Positions 22,835 to 30,616 of a DNA stretch of 32,323 bases are shown one piece after another; position 1 is the stretch's first letter; every line of letters begins with the position of its first letter. The translations under genes and the position numbers were made by a program. The notes beneath the pieces are model-generated. The model was given only the letters and a program-made list of their open reading frames with translations. It ran no database searches and was not told the DNA's origin. The stretch comes from Psychrosphaera sp. (GTDB lineage: Bacteria; Pseudomonadota; Gammaproteobacteria; Enterobacterales; Alteromonadaceae): contig JAOHFM010000011.1 of NCBI GenBank assembly GCA_028098005.1, positions 1-32,323 of the forward strand, given 5' to 3'.

Positions 22835-23782
22835 TTAATCCATTTTTTCTATTTTAATAGCCGATTGAGAATCTGCTTTAATGTAAACAAGGTCAGGACT
22901 ATGGTCTATCACCTTCAACCTCTTCGGTTTTGGTTGTTCCGAGCCATTGCTTACCATTAATATTGCCGTTTGATTGAAGTCCAGTTGCACATAATCAGCT
23001 GGCACAGGGAAAACCATGTTCATTGATTGCGTTAACGTCACATTGTACAAAGAGCCTACGCGGGTATTTTCAGTGTCGGTAACCATGATCTTCACAACAA
23101 AGAGACCTGTACTGGCGTCCGGCATTTGAGGTACGGTTTTCACCTCGCCTAATAACTTTGCTTCTGTTGTTCTATTCTCTAACATTATTTTCTGACCAAC
23201 CGCCAAATGAGAAAGAAGCTGATCTTGCACGGCCACTTCTACCACAAAGTTCTCTTTCATTGGCGCAATTGATACCACCGCTTGTCCGGCACTCACAAAC
23301 TCGCCAGCATCTACATAACGCGAAATAACAACGCCATCAAACGGCGCAACAATAAGTGCAGCATCAAGAAACTCTCGTGTACGAATGATTTGTGCTCTAA
23401 GTTGTGAGGAGCGAGACTTCTGTCGGTCTACGTCACTTTGAGAAACGGCATTCACTTTCTTTAATTTTTTCAGTCGTTCAATTTCTTTATTTACGAACGC
23501 TTTTTCAGCAATCAGTTGATTTAGCTCGGAAGAAAGATCGTCCGTATCCACCTTTGCAAGTACATCGCCTTTTTTGAACGTTTGACCTTCTTCAAGGGTA
23601 AGTTGAGTGATATTCCCGGCGGATTTGAAGGACTGTTGGTAGGTTTTGAAAAAGGCCAACTGGCCCACTCGAGTATTGGTTTTAACATAGGGTTCGGCCT
23701 TTATTTCTAAGCGTTCCGAGGCAAATGCCCAAGATGAAAAACAAACAACCATGGTAAGTAAAATGACCACTCGAGATATCAA
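22835..23782 (-). CDS. RND membrane-fusion (HlyD/AcrA-type) subunit
   Basis: The 315-residue periplasmic adaptor has a signal peptide (about 1-22, ending SWAFA). It has the barrel-sandwich half-motif GNITQLTLEEGQTFKKGDVLA (near 57-77), a short coiled-coil hairpin (about 85-140), the second half-motif LIVAPFDGVVISRYVDAGEFV, and beta-barrel domains. It links the permease to an outer-membrane channel. The start is TTG, with AAGGAG six bases upstream and no better ATG. It is the first gene of the two-gene efflux operon, divergent from rimK. A TATAAT box at 23859-23864 (minus strand) is a possible -10. Confidence 0.9.
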   Translation of the reverse strand: MISRVVILLTMVVCFSSWAFASERLEIKAEPYVKTNTRVGQLAFFKTYQQSFKSAGNITQLTLEEGQTFKKGDVLAKVDTDDLSSELNQLIAEKAFVNKEIERLKKLKKVNAVSQSDVDRQKSRSSQLRAQIIRTREFLDAALIVAPFDGVVISRYVDAGEFVSAGQAVVSIAPMKENFVVEVAVQDQLLSHLAVGQKIMLENRTTEAKLLGEVKTVPQMPDASTGLFVVKIMVTDTENTRVGSLYNVTLTQSMNMVFPVPADYVQLDFNQTAILMVSNGSEQPKPKRLKVIDHSPDLVYIKADSQSAIKIEKMD

Positions 23783-23858
23783 TTCCGACTCCTTGCTATT
23801 TAAGATGATTCAGCCTCTGTTATTCCTTTAGAGTCACTGAATTTTAAAACTATCTCTT

Positions 23859-23864
23859 ATTATA
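23859..23864 (-). promoter_or_regulatory. Possible -10 box of the efflux operon
   Basis: The minus strand reads TATAAT 77 bp upstream of the efflux start codon. The -35 region 17 bp further up is A-rich and poor, so an activator or another sigma factor may be involved. Confidence 0.35.
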
Positions 23865-23906
23865 GTAAGTGAGCCGCTTTTTTTTATCCATTATTGCTTT
23901 AATTAT

Positions 23907-23924
23907 TTTTCAATATCGTGAAAA
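23907..23924. promoter_or_regulatory. Inverted repeat in the efflux/rimK divergent region
   Basis: TTTTCA-ATATCG-TGAAAA is a perfect 6+6 inverted repeat in an AT-rich region upstream of the efflux operon -10 box. It is a candidate operator; the regulator is unknown. Confidence 0.3.
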
Positions 23925-23970
23925 TAAAGTTCCATTATTTCACCTTTTTGTTCTAGTCTTGATTAACTGA

Positions 23971-23986
23971 TGAGCACCTTTGCTCA
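23971..23986 (+). promoter_or_regulatory. Small hairpin in the rimK leader
   Basis: TGAGCA-CCTT-TGCTCA forms a perfect six-base-pair stem 40 bp before the rimK ATG and is followed by a T-rich stretch. It could be an mRNA leader hairpin or weak attenuator. Confidence 0.3.
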
Positions 23987-24025
23987 ACTAATTTTTCTTT
24001 ATAAATTAATTTATTAAGGCTACTA

Positions 24026-24931
24026 ATGAAAATCGCCATCTTGTCTCGTAATAAAAACCTGTACTCTACACGTCGCTTAAAAGAAGCGGGTGAAGCGTTA
24101 GGTCATGAAGTTGATATTATTGATACTTTGCATTGTTATATGGACATTACATCAAGCCGCCCGACGGTAAGATATCACGGCAAAGAGCTTCCTAAATACG
24201 ACGCGGTTATTCCTCGCATTGGTGCATCGGTAACATTTTACGGCACCGCCGTTGTTCGCCAGTTTGAAATGATGGGTACGTACTCTATTAATGAGTCTGT
24301 GGCGATTAGCCGTTCACGCGACAAGTTACGATCGTTACAACTATTATCACGCAAGGGTATTGGCCTTCCGCGTACGGGTTTTGCTAGTCGCCCTGATAAA
24401 ATCAAAGATTTGATTAAAAACGTAGGCGGCGCACCACTGGTTATTAAGTTGCTTGAAGGTACACAAGGCATTGGTGTGGTGTTGGCTGACACAAACAAAG
24501 CAGCAGAAGCAATTATTGAAGCCTTCATGGGTCTAGAAGCCAACATTCTTGTGCAAGAGTTTGTAAAAGAAGCTGGCGGCGCAGATATTCGCTGTCTAGT
24601 GGTTGGCGGTAAAGTAGTTGCAGCCATGAAACGTCAAGGCGCTGAAGGTGAGTTTCGTTCTAACCTGCATCGCGGCGGTAGCGCAACTTTAGTTAAGTTA
24701 TCCAAAGCAGAGCGTGAAACGGCAGTGAATGCTGCTAAAGCCATGGGATTAAATTTCTGTGGTGTTGATTTGCTTCAATCTTCGAATGGTCCAATGGTTA
24801 TGGAAGTTAACTCTTCGCCAGGTCTAGAAGGTATTGAAACAGCAACAGGAAAAGACGTTGCATCAATGGTGTTTGAGTCTATTGCTAAAAACGCAAAACC
24901 AAATAACAACCGTACAAAAGGTAAAGGCTAA
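24026..24931 (+). CDS. rimK: Ribosomal protein S6 modification ligase RimK
   Basis: The 301-residue ATP-grasp ligase has the RimK start [18 protein letters not shown], the substrate segment [11 protein letters not shown], the ATP-binding loop [11 protein letters not shown] near 148-158, [19 protein letters not shown], and the metal site [14 protein letters not shown] near 264-277. Length equals E. coli RimK. It adds glutamates to the C-terminus of ribosomal protein S6, altering ribosome composition and translation. AAGG lies upstream of the ATG. Its stop overlaps the next start as TAATG, so the cluster rimK - AstE-like - RimB-like is translationally linked. Confidence 0.94.
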   Translation: MKIAILSRNKNLYSTRRLKEAGEALGHEVDIIDTLHCYMDITSSRPTVRYHGKELPKYDAVIPRIGASVTFYGTAVVRQFEMMGTYSINESVAISRSRDKLRSLQLLSRKGIGLPRTGFASRPDKIKDLIKNVGGAPLVIKLLEGTQGIGVVLADTNKAAEAIIEAFMGLEANILVQEFVKEAGGADIRCLVVGGKVVAAMKRQGAEGEFRSNLHRGGSATLVKLSKAERETAVNAAKAMGLNFCGVDLLQSSNGPMVMEVNSSPGLEGIETATGKDVASMVFESIAKNAKPNNNRTKGKG

Positions 24932-25962
24932 TGGCACAAGCTCCGTTGGTTATAGACGGCAATGAAATTTTGCCGGGCACAAACGTTAAGTTTGAATTGC
25001 CAGTTGCAAAGTTATACACAGACTCTGATGTGTCTTTACCGATTCATGTATTTCGCGCTAAAAAGCCTGGCCCTACTATTTTTATTAGTGCGGCGATTCA
25101 TGGCGACGAGTTAAACGGCATTGAAATCATTAGACGTGTTATTTCAAACCCTAAGTTTAAAGTGCTTTGCGGTACTTTAATTGCGGTGCCAATTGTGAAT
25201 GTGTATGGCGTGGTAAACCAAAGCCGTTATATGCCGGACAGACGTGACTTAAACCGCAGCTTTCCAGGCTCGGCAAAAGGTTCGTTAGCCTCTAGGGTAG
25301 CCAATAAGTTTTTAACTGAAGTTGTGAGCAAGTGTGATTACGGTATCGACTTGCATACAGGTGCGATTCATCGCTCAAACTTGCCTCAAATTAGAGCCAA
25401 TTTGAAAGATGAAGAAACAAACCACTTAGCACAACTGTTTGGTGTGCCTGTGGTACTCAACGCTGACATTTTAGAAGGCTCATTGCGTGAAGCGGCAAGT
25501 CATACGAAGACCAAAGTATTGTTGTATGAAGCAGGCGAAGCACTTCGCTTTGATGAGTTTTCCATTAGAGCGGGTGTTAAAGGCGTTAAAAACATTTTGC
25601 GCCATTTTGGTATGTTGCGTAAAAACAAACAAAAGAACCCGTCATGTGCAGTGGCAAATAGCAGTAAATGGTACAGAGCGAACGCTAGCGGCATTTTTAA
25701 TACAAAAGTGAAGTTAGGTGACAAGGTCGAAAAAGGCGATGTGCTCGCTGAAATTGGTAGCCCATACGGTAACGTTATCAATAAAGTCATTGCCGAGAAA
25801 AATGGGATTATTATTGGTCAACAAAATATCCCTTTAGTACAAGAAGGTGAAGCTATGTTCCATATTGCCTTTTTCAGTGAAGAAGACGATGACATTGTTG
25901 AGCATATTGAAAACGTACAAGAACAGCTTTTACCAGAGTTATCTGGCGGTTTAGATCAGTAA
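24931..25962 (+). CDS. AstE/aspartoacylase-like zinc hydrolase linked to RimK
   Basis: The 343-residue protein belongs to the succinylglutamate desuccinylase/aspartoacylase family, which has a zinc carboxypeptidase (M14-like) fold. Zinc ligands are His57 and Glu60 in AAIHGDELNG and His142 in DLHTG; the catalytic Glu is Glu200 in LLYEAGE. PDRRDLNRSFPG near 103-114 is the substrate-binding arginine segment. Residues ~245-330 form a barrel-sandwich, biotinyl-lipoyl-like domain (GIFNTKVKLGDKVEKGDVLAEIG). No ast operon genes for arginine catabolism are present. It shares one base with rimK and is followed by a RimB-like gene. A role in trimming or recycling glutamate added by RimK is a hypothesis from fold and context. 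Confidence 0.88.
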   Translation: MAQAPLVIDGNEILPGTNVKFELPVAKLYTDSDVSLPIHVFRAKKPGPTIFISAAIHGDELNGIEIIRRVISNPKFKVLCGTLIAVPIVNVYGVVNQSRYMPDRRDLNRSFPGSAKGSLASRVANKFLTEVVSKCDYGIDLHTGAIHRSNLPQIRANLKDEETNHLAQLFGVPVVLNADILEGSLREAASHTKTKVLLYEAGEALRFDEFSIRAGVKGVKNILRHFGMLRKNKQKNPSCAVANSSKWYRANASGIFNTKVKLGDKVEKGDVLAEIGSPYGNVINKVIAEKNGIIIGQQNIPLVQEGEAMFHIAFFSEEDDDIVEHIENVQEQLLPELSGGLDQ

Positions 25963-25973
25963 TAGAGAACAAC

Positions 25974-26405
25974 ATGACTGAGAAATTAATTATCGGAAAT
26001 TTAGAAGTATGCCAGCTCCCAGAGTTGGCTATTTCGGAACTTGAAGTACGAGTAGATACCGGCGCTAAAACCTCGTCACTGCACGTAGATAATATAGCTA
26101 AGTGTAAAATTGATGGTAAACGTGCGGTGCAATTTGATATTCACCCAGATATTCATAACGTAAGTAAGATAGTTACTTGTAAGGCTGAAATTCATGACTT
26201 ACGTCGAATTAAGTCTTCAAACGGTACATCGGAGCAACGTTATGTCATTAAAACACCTATGGTGATTGGCGGATTAACCTTTGAAATTGAAATTACATTA
26301 ACTGACCGTTCTGATATGAGCTACCTAATGCTATTAGGCCGAGAGGGGTTGAGTGATCGATTTTTGGTAGATCCATCGCAGGTGTTTCTTTGCTCAGAAA
26401 AATAG
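25974..26405 (+). CDS. RimB-like protein (PF05618 putative zinc protease)
   Basis: The 143-residue protein has a retropepsin-like start, RVDTGAKTSSLH with Asp28, then FDIHPD near 60, and LMLLGREGLSDRFLVDPS near the C-terminus, the typical end of PF05618 ('ATP-dependent zinc protease'). In pseudomonads a homologue (RimB) is encoded with rimK and modulates S6 modification. Here it lies 11 bp after the AstE-like gene, consistent with one rimK operon. The ribosome-binding site is weak (AGAGAA), so coupling to the upstream gene is likely. No export signal. Confidence 0.87.
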   Translation: MTEKLIIGNLEVCQLPELAISELEVRVDTGAKTSSLHVDNIAKCKIDGKRAVQFDIHPDIHNVSKIVTCKAEIHDLRRIKSSNGTSEQRYVIKTPMVIGGLTFEIEITLTDRSDMSYLMLLGREGLSDRFLVDPSQVFLCSEK

Positions 26406-26447
26406 GCTAATGTTAAAAAGTGTTTAATAATCAAACAGGAAGTTATC

Positions 26448-27110
26448 GTGAAAACATTTTTTTTAGCATTAATATTAACGCTTTCTTTTCAAGTGAAAAG
26501 CGACACCTTTGAAATAGTCGATTTTTGTAAATCCGACTGTGCAGCGGAAAAAAATCAACTTAAGCGACTAGCAAAAGAAGGATCTGGGCTCGCTAAAGTT
26601 GCATTAGGCATCATGTATATAGACGGTACTGGAGGAGAGCCAGAGATTAACAAAGGCTTAAATCACTTACGCACCGCCTTAAGACAAAATGAGCCATCTG
26701 CAATATTTCAAATGGGCCACTTTTATCACAGAGGCCTTTATATTGAGCAGGATAGAGAGTTAGCACTCAAGCTTTACGAAAAGGCGGTGAAGCTAAAAGT
26801 CCCTGAAGCAAAAGAACAATACAAAATTTTAAAAGCCGAATTGAAGCTGGAGCAAAACGTAGAAAACGCAATTGCTGACAGTCAAGCAAGCGGTGCATCT
26901 TCAACATTAGCCTTAGAGCAAGTGCACAAAAGCGCAGTAAACAAAAATAAGTCAGTTCGTAAAATGGAGAGAATTCGTATATCTCGTCGTATTTCCTTTG
27001 ACCATGTAATAAGTGCTGCAAATTCACAAACTTGTACACCTGGAATGTCTTGTCCTTTCCCTTGGAGATGGGTAAACATGCCTCTAATTATTGAAGACGC
27101 TAAAACTTAA
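26448..27110 (+). CDS. Exported Sel1/TPR-repeat protein
   Basis: The 220-residue protein has a Sec signal peptide (about 1-18) and two or three Sel1-like repeats: AKVALGIMYIDGTGGEPEINKGLNHL and AIFQMGHFYHRGLYIEQDRELALKLYEKAV. A low-complexity polar stretch and a basic segment (NKNKSVRKMERIRISRR) follow. The tail has two Cys (TCTPGMSCPF), and two more occur near the N-terminus (FCKSDC), so disulphides in the periplasm are possible. The start is GTG, with CAGGA upstream. Sel1 proteins usually mediate protein contacts; the partner is unknown. Confidence 0.8.
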   Translation: MKTFFLALILTLSFQVKSDTFEIVDFCKSDCAAEKNQLKRLAKEGSGLAKVALGIMYIDGTGGEPEINKGLNHLRTALRQNEPSAIFQMGHFYHRGLYIEQDRELALKLYEKAVKLKVPEAKEQYKILKAELKLEQNVENAIADSQASGASSTLALEQVHKSAVNKNKSVRKMERIRISRRISFDHVISAANSQTCTPGMSCPFPWRWVNMPLIIEDAKT

Positions 27111-27121
27111 AAAACTTCATT

Positions 27122-27140
27122 GCAAATGAGAATCATTCCT
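27122..27140. promoter_or_regulatory. Possible Fur box
   Basis: The 19 bases starting GCAAATGAGAATCATT match the Fur consensus GATAATGATAATCATTATC at 13 positions, with the central AATGA-N-AATCATT well kept. It lies 40 bp before the lipoprotein gene. Confidence 0.35.
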
Positions 27141-27179
27141 ATTAAGCTGGGTTTATTGCTTACTTAATAGGAACCTCAA

Positions 27180-27734
27180 GTGAAACTATTCAACCTTTCA
27201 GCCCTAGCGGCCGTATTAGCTAGCAGTGTACTTTTATCTGCTTGCAATAGTGGAGAGTCTAAAATTGATACACTAGTCGCTGAAGCCGACTCCCGCATAA
27301 GCAACCCTAATCAATGGCTAAAGTATCAAAACTTAGCCACGCAAATAAAACAAAACCACAACTCTGCACCTTTTTCAGAGTTAGCCACTCAAGCTTCTAA
27401 CTTAACGCGCCTTTCTACTGAGCTACTGCCTCAATTTATTGAGCAAAATGCTGAGTGCAAAGAGTATCTAACTGTTGCTATGGACTCAGTGGAAACCATG
27501 TTTTCACTCACGTTAGAGCAAATTGAGTCTGATTATCACGCCGATGGCAAGCTACCAGCGATGAACGACGTGAAATGTTATCACGCAAAAGACCTGCTAG
27601 TTCACCCCGCTACCGTTGCGGTTATCGCTAAAAATTTACCTGAGTCTACTGAATCAAGAGAAATGATTTTAGACGAAATTGCTGAAGTGCTTGAGCATTT
27701 AAAACAGGTTCAACAAGCTTCTGTTCAGAAGTAA
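27180..27734 (+). CDS. Uncharacterised lipoprotein
   Basis: The 184-residue protein has a lipoprotein signal peptide with lipobox LLSAC (Cys22). The mature part is predicted mostly helical and acidic, with two Cys (AECKEY and VKCYH) and a C-terminal helix (EIAEVLEHLKQVQQ). I do not recognise a family. The start is GTG, with AGGA upstream. It is closed by a strong terminator at 27771-27797, and the Fur-like box upstream hints at iron-linked expression. Confidence 0.75.
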   Translation: MKLFNLSALAAVLASSVLLSACNSGESKIDTLVAEADSRISNPNQWLKYQNLATQIKQNHNSAPFSELATQASNLTRLSTELLPQFIEQNAECKEYLTVAMDSVETMFSLTLEQIESDYHADGKLPAMNDVKCYHAKDLLVHPATVAVIAKNLPESTESREMILDEIAEVLEHLKQVQQASVQK

Positions 27735-27770
27735 GTCAACACTGTCTCCGTTGCACTTAAATTGAACATC

Positions 27771-27797
27771 AGGGCAGTTAATAACTGCCCTTTTTTT
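27771..27797 (+). terminator. Rho-independent terminator after the lipoprotein gene
   Basis: GGGCAGTT (27772-27779) pairs with AACTGCCC (27783-27790) and is followed by TTTTTTT. Confidence 0.92.
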
Positions 27798-27892
27798 ACT
27801 TTTAATTAAGAGTGTGGCTTTAACTACTTATCCGGCGACTTCTAACCAAATATAAATACAAACCCGTAAAGCCTAAAATTAATGGGCTTAAA

Positions 27893-27930
27893 CCAATCAC
27901 GCACCGAATGATTTTAGATCCAATCACGCA
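27893..27930. repeat. Two direct repeats CCAATCACGCA upstream of ohr
   Basis: Identical 11-mers lie at 27893-27903 and 27920-27930, 27 bp apart, between a terminator and the Ohr gene. They could be regulator half-sites. Confidence 0.5.
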
Positions 27931-27980
27931 AAATCGACGTAAGTTGCTACAGTAAGATATTAAGTAATCAAGGAGATTTT

Positions 27981-28412
27981 ATGAGCGACTTACAAAAAGT
28001 ATTATATACAGCCCACACTCACACGACTGGTGGCCGCGATGGCGGTTCCGCTAAGTCTGATGATGGAAAGTTAAATGTGTCGTTGAGTGCGCCTCACGCT
28101 TTAGGTGGTAACGATGGCGATGGTACGAACCCAGAGCAACTTTTCGCAGCCGGTTATTCAGCTTGCTTTATTGGCGCTCTAAAAGCGGTAGCAGCTGGCG
28201 ACAAACAATCGCTACCTGAAGATACTTTTATTAATGCCAGTGTTTCTATAGGACCAATTGAGCATGGTTTTGGTATTGAAGCTGAGTTAAATGTTTCTCT
28301 TGGTGACATGGACAAAGATGACGCCAAAGCGTTAGTAGAAAAAGCGCACCAGGTTTGCCCATACTCAAATGCAACCCGCGGCAATGTTAACGTAACGATT
28401 AACGTTTTATAA
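27981..28412 (+). CDS. ohr: Organic hydroperoxide resistance protein (Ohr/OsmC family)
   Basis: The 143-residue protein has the full Ohr active site: Arg19 (GGRDG), Glu52 (NPEQLFAAGY), peroxidatic Cys62 (YSACF) and resolving Cys126 (VCPYSNATRGN). It is a cytosolic, lipoyl-dependent thiol peroxidase that reduces fatty-acid and other organic hydroperoxides. AAGGAG precedes the ATG by six bases. No OhrR regulator gene is adjacent. It is monocistronic, between terminators at 27771 and 28469. Confidence 0.93.
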   Translation: MSDLQKVLYTAHTHTTGGRDGGSAKSDDGKLNVSLSAPHALGGNDGDGTNPEQLFAAGYSACFIGALKAVAAGDKQSLPEDTFINASVSIGPIEHGFGIEAELNVSLGDMDKDDAKALVEKAHQVCPYSNATRGNVNVTINVL

Positions 28413-28428
28413 AACCCGGCCAGACAGA

Positions 28429-28462
28429 TTTTGAATTTTGAATTTTGAATTTTGAATTTTGA
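28429..28462. repeat. Heptanucleotide tandem repeat (TTTTGAA)x4.9
   Basis: Four perfect copies plus a six-base partial copy lie between the ohr stop and its terminator hairpin, so they are in the 3' untranslated part of the transcript. Confidence 0.9.
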
Positions 28463-28468
28463 GAAAGT

Positions 28469-28498
28469 AAAACGCCCTTATTAAAAGGGCGTTTTTTA
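28469..28498. terminator. Bidirectional terminator between ohr and the antiporter gene
   Basis: AAAACGCCCTT (28469-28479) pairs with AAGGGCGTTTT (28485-28495). T-runs follow the stem in both directions. It serves ohr (+) and the convergent antiporter gene (-). Confidence 0.9.
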
Positions 28499-28522
28499 TT
28501 GTCTAAATATAATCGCTAAAGC

Positions 28523-30400
28523 CTATTTTTCTGGTGTAGGATCCGACGGTAACGCGCCATCTTTTATACTACCTGTAGCTTTTGCAGCTTCTAGCTTTTT
28601 CTCTGACGCGACTTTTGCTGGATTAAGAATCAAGCTAACAATTTTCCAACCTGCTTTTGGCTCGGTCTTTTTATCTGACTTAAATACACCGACTTTCTTA
28701 CCGCTAATACTGATCAACGGAATTAATTCTCGGTCGTATTTGTTGAGATAATCTTGGAACGTAAAATCTTCACTAATATTGGTGGTTTTAATAATTGCGC
28801 CTTTCTTCATTGCGCTAGCCAAATAACCATAAGTCACACTCTCACCAAATAGCGTTAACTTCTTAGCAAAACCTTCTGATATTTGATGACTTTCCATACT
28901 CGCGGTATCACTCGTTGCTAAGCCTAGTATTGTTGCCTCATGACCAAATTCATGCTCAAAGTGTGTCATTACCATTGGATTTAATTGTCGGTAAGGCGAC
29001 AACACCAACAAGTTTCCAATGCCCGTTAAATCTAAACGGCGTGATGCATGATCTGAGATTGGATTACCAAAATAAGTACGAACACTTTCCATTCGAGCTT
29101 TTTTAATAGCGTCCCAGTTAGGGTCCGCAATGGTTGACGAAATATTATTGTTATTTAGCTCTTTAGCCAGTGCTCTTGTAAAATCACTTGCACCAAATAG
29201 TAAGAAACCATTTGGCTCAGGCTCTCGTAACCCTAGATATTCTGCGACCTTAGTGGACGTTAAACTCTGCAGCACCACCGTAGTAATGATAACCAAAAAT
29301 ACCACAGGCACTATAACGCTCGCCTGCTCATATCCTTGCTCTTCTAGCTTTAATGAAAACAACGCTGAAACCGCAGCAGCAACAATGCCTCGTGGTGCAA
29401 TCCAGCTCAGTAACGCAAGCTCTTTGAATGATAAACCAGTGCCAAACGAAGAAAGGAAAACACCTAGTGGTCGAGCTATAAATATAATGCCAATTATGAC
29501 GACGATAGCGCCAAAACCAACAGCTTGAATTTCCGCAAAGTCGATTCGACTGGCGAGCAATATAAACAGTCCAGATATAAGCAGTACACTCAGCGTTTCT
29601 TTGAATTCTAAAATATCGTCTACGTTTACGTTTTTCATGTTAGCTAAAATCATGCCTGCCACGGTCACTGTAAGTAAGCCAGATTCATGAGCTGCGGCAT
29701 TAGACAGTGCAAATACACCCAAAACGATGGTTAATACTGCGGTATTTTGCAAGTAATGAGGGAACCAGTTACCTCGAATAGCTAGCCCGAGGAAGTAACC
29801 TACCGCTGCACCAAAGCCCAAGCCCGACAATACCGTTTGACCAAACGCCCAAAGGGTATGCGTAAAGGCGTCTTGTTGTGTCATTAAGAATTCAAAAACG
29901 AGTACCGCAAACAAAGCACCAATTGGGTCAATAACAATGCCTTCCCAACGAAGAATATTGGCTACATTGCCTTTTGGTCTAACCGTTCTGAGCATTGGAA
30001 CAATAACAGTGGGGCCAGTAACAGTAACAATCGCAGCAAAAAGCGCTGCTAGACCCAGTGGAATATCCAAACCTATGTAAGCTAATGGCGTAACCACCAG
30101 CCACGTCACCAACACGCCTATGGTGCATAAATTTCTTACCATGGCACCATGACCACTTATGTCGGCAATTTTAAGTGTTAATGCACCCTCAAATAGAATA
30201 ATGGCTACGGACAACGACACCACAGGAAATAGTAAGTCGCCAAATAAGTCATCGGCATTAATGACGCCTGTGACGGGACCTACAAATATTCCTGCCACTA
30301 GTAAAAACAAAATAGCCGGTAGTTTTACTCGGTGAGCAGTGAACTGACAAGCTATTGAAATTATTCCAACTAGCGCTAACGCTAGAGTTAAATCTGACAT
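28523..30400 (-). CDS. CPA1-type cation/proton antiporter with C-terminal nucleotide-binding-like domain
   Basis: The 625-residue protein has about twelve or thirteen membrane helices (1 to ~390). It carries the transport-core segments VTVTGPTVIVPMLRTV near 122-137, GIVIDPIGALFAVLVFEF, and SWIAPRGIVAAAVSALF near 336-352, as in NhaP-like sodium (or potassium)/proton exchangers. Residues ~395-520 form a Rossmann-like TrkA-N/RCK-type domain (FLLFGASDFTRALAKELN), but the usual GxGxxG glycines are reduced to G-A-S-D. The final ~100 residues are a charged tail. It exports cations for pH and salt balance at the inner membrane; the ion is not decided by sequence. Likely monocistronic. Confidence 0.9.
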   Translation of the reverse strand: MSDLTLALALVGIISIACQFTAHRVKLPAILFLLVAGIFVGPVTGVINADDLFGDLLFPVVSLSVAIILFEGALTLKIADISGHGAMVRNLCTIGVLVTWLVVTPLAYIGLDIPLGLAALFAAIVTVTGPTVIVPMLRTVRPKGNVANILRWEGIVIDPIGALFAVLVFEFLMTQQDAFTHTLWAFGQTVLSGLGFGAAVGYFLGLAIRGNWFPHYLQNTAVLTIVLGVFALSNAAAHESGLLTVTVAGMILANMKNVNVDDILEFKETLSVLLISGLFILLASRIDFAEIQAVGFGAIVVIIGIIFIARPLGVFLSSFGTGLSFKELALLSWIAPRGIVAAAVSALFSLKLEEQGYEQASVIVPVVFLVIITTVVLQSLTSTKVAEYLGLREPEPNGFLLFGASDFTRALAKELNNNNISSTIADPNWDAIKKARMESVRTYFGNPISDHASRRLDLTGIGNLLVLSPYRQLNPMVMTHFEHEFGHEATILGLATSDTASMESHQISEGFAKKLTLFGESVTYGYLASAMKKGAIIKTTNISEDFTFQDYLNKYDRELIPLISISGKKVGVFKSDKKTEPKAGWKIVSLILNPAKVASEKKLEAAKATGSIKDGALPSDPTPEK

Positions 30401-30534
30401 ATTAATTCCGGTCCATGAGGATTGTTACCCTCGACAATAACGAACTGTTGATTGTAGAGCAATAATAAAAGAATAGGTAAAAACTAACGAAGTTTCATTC
30501 AATTAGGATCAAAAAGAAAACAAACCGTTATTTA

Positions 30535-30568
30535 ATGAAAAAAGCCTAACTTTTTATAGCTAGGCTTT
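30535..30568 (-). terminator. Rho-independent terminator of the DUF945 gene
   Basis: AAAGCCTA (30541-30548) pairs with TAGGCTTT (30561-30568). On the minus strand the stem is followed by TTTTTTC. Confidence 0.75.
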
Positions 30569-30616
30569 GGTTTTACTTGTAGTTCATTTGAACATACAAA
30601 ATGTGCTTTTTGTTAA

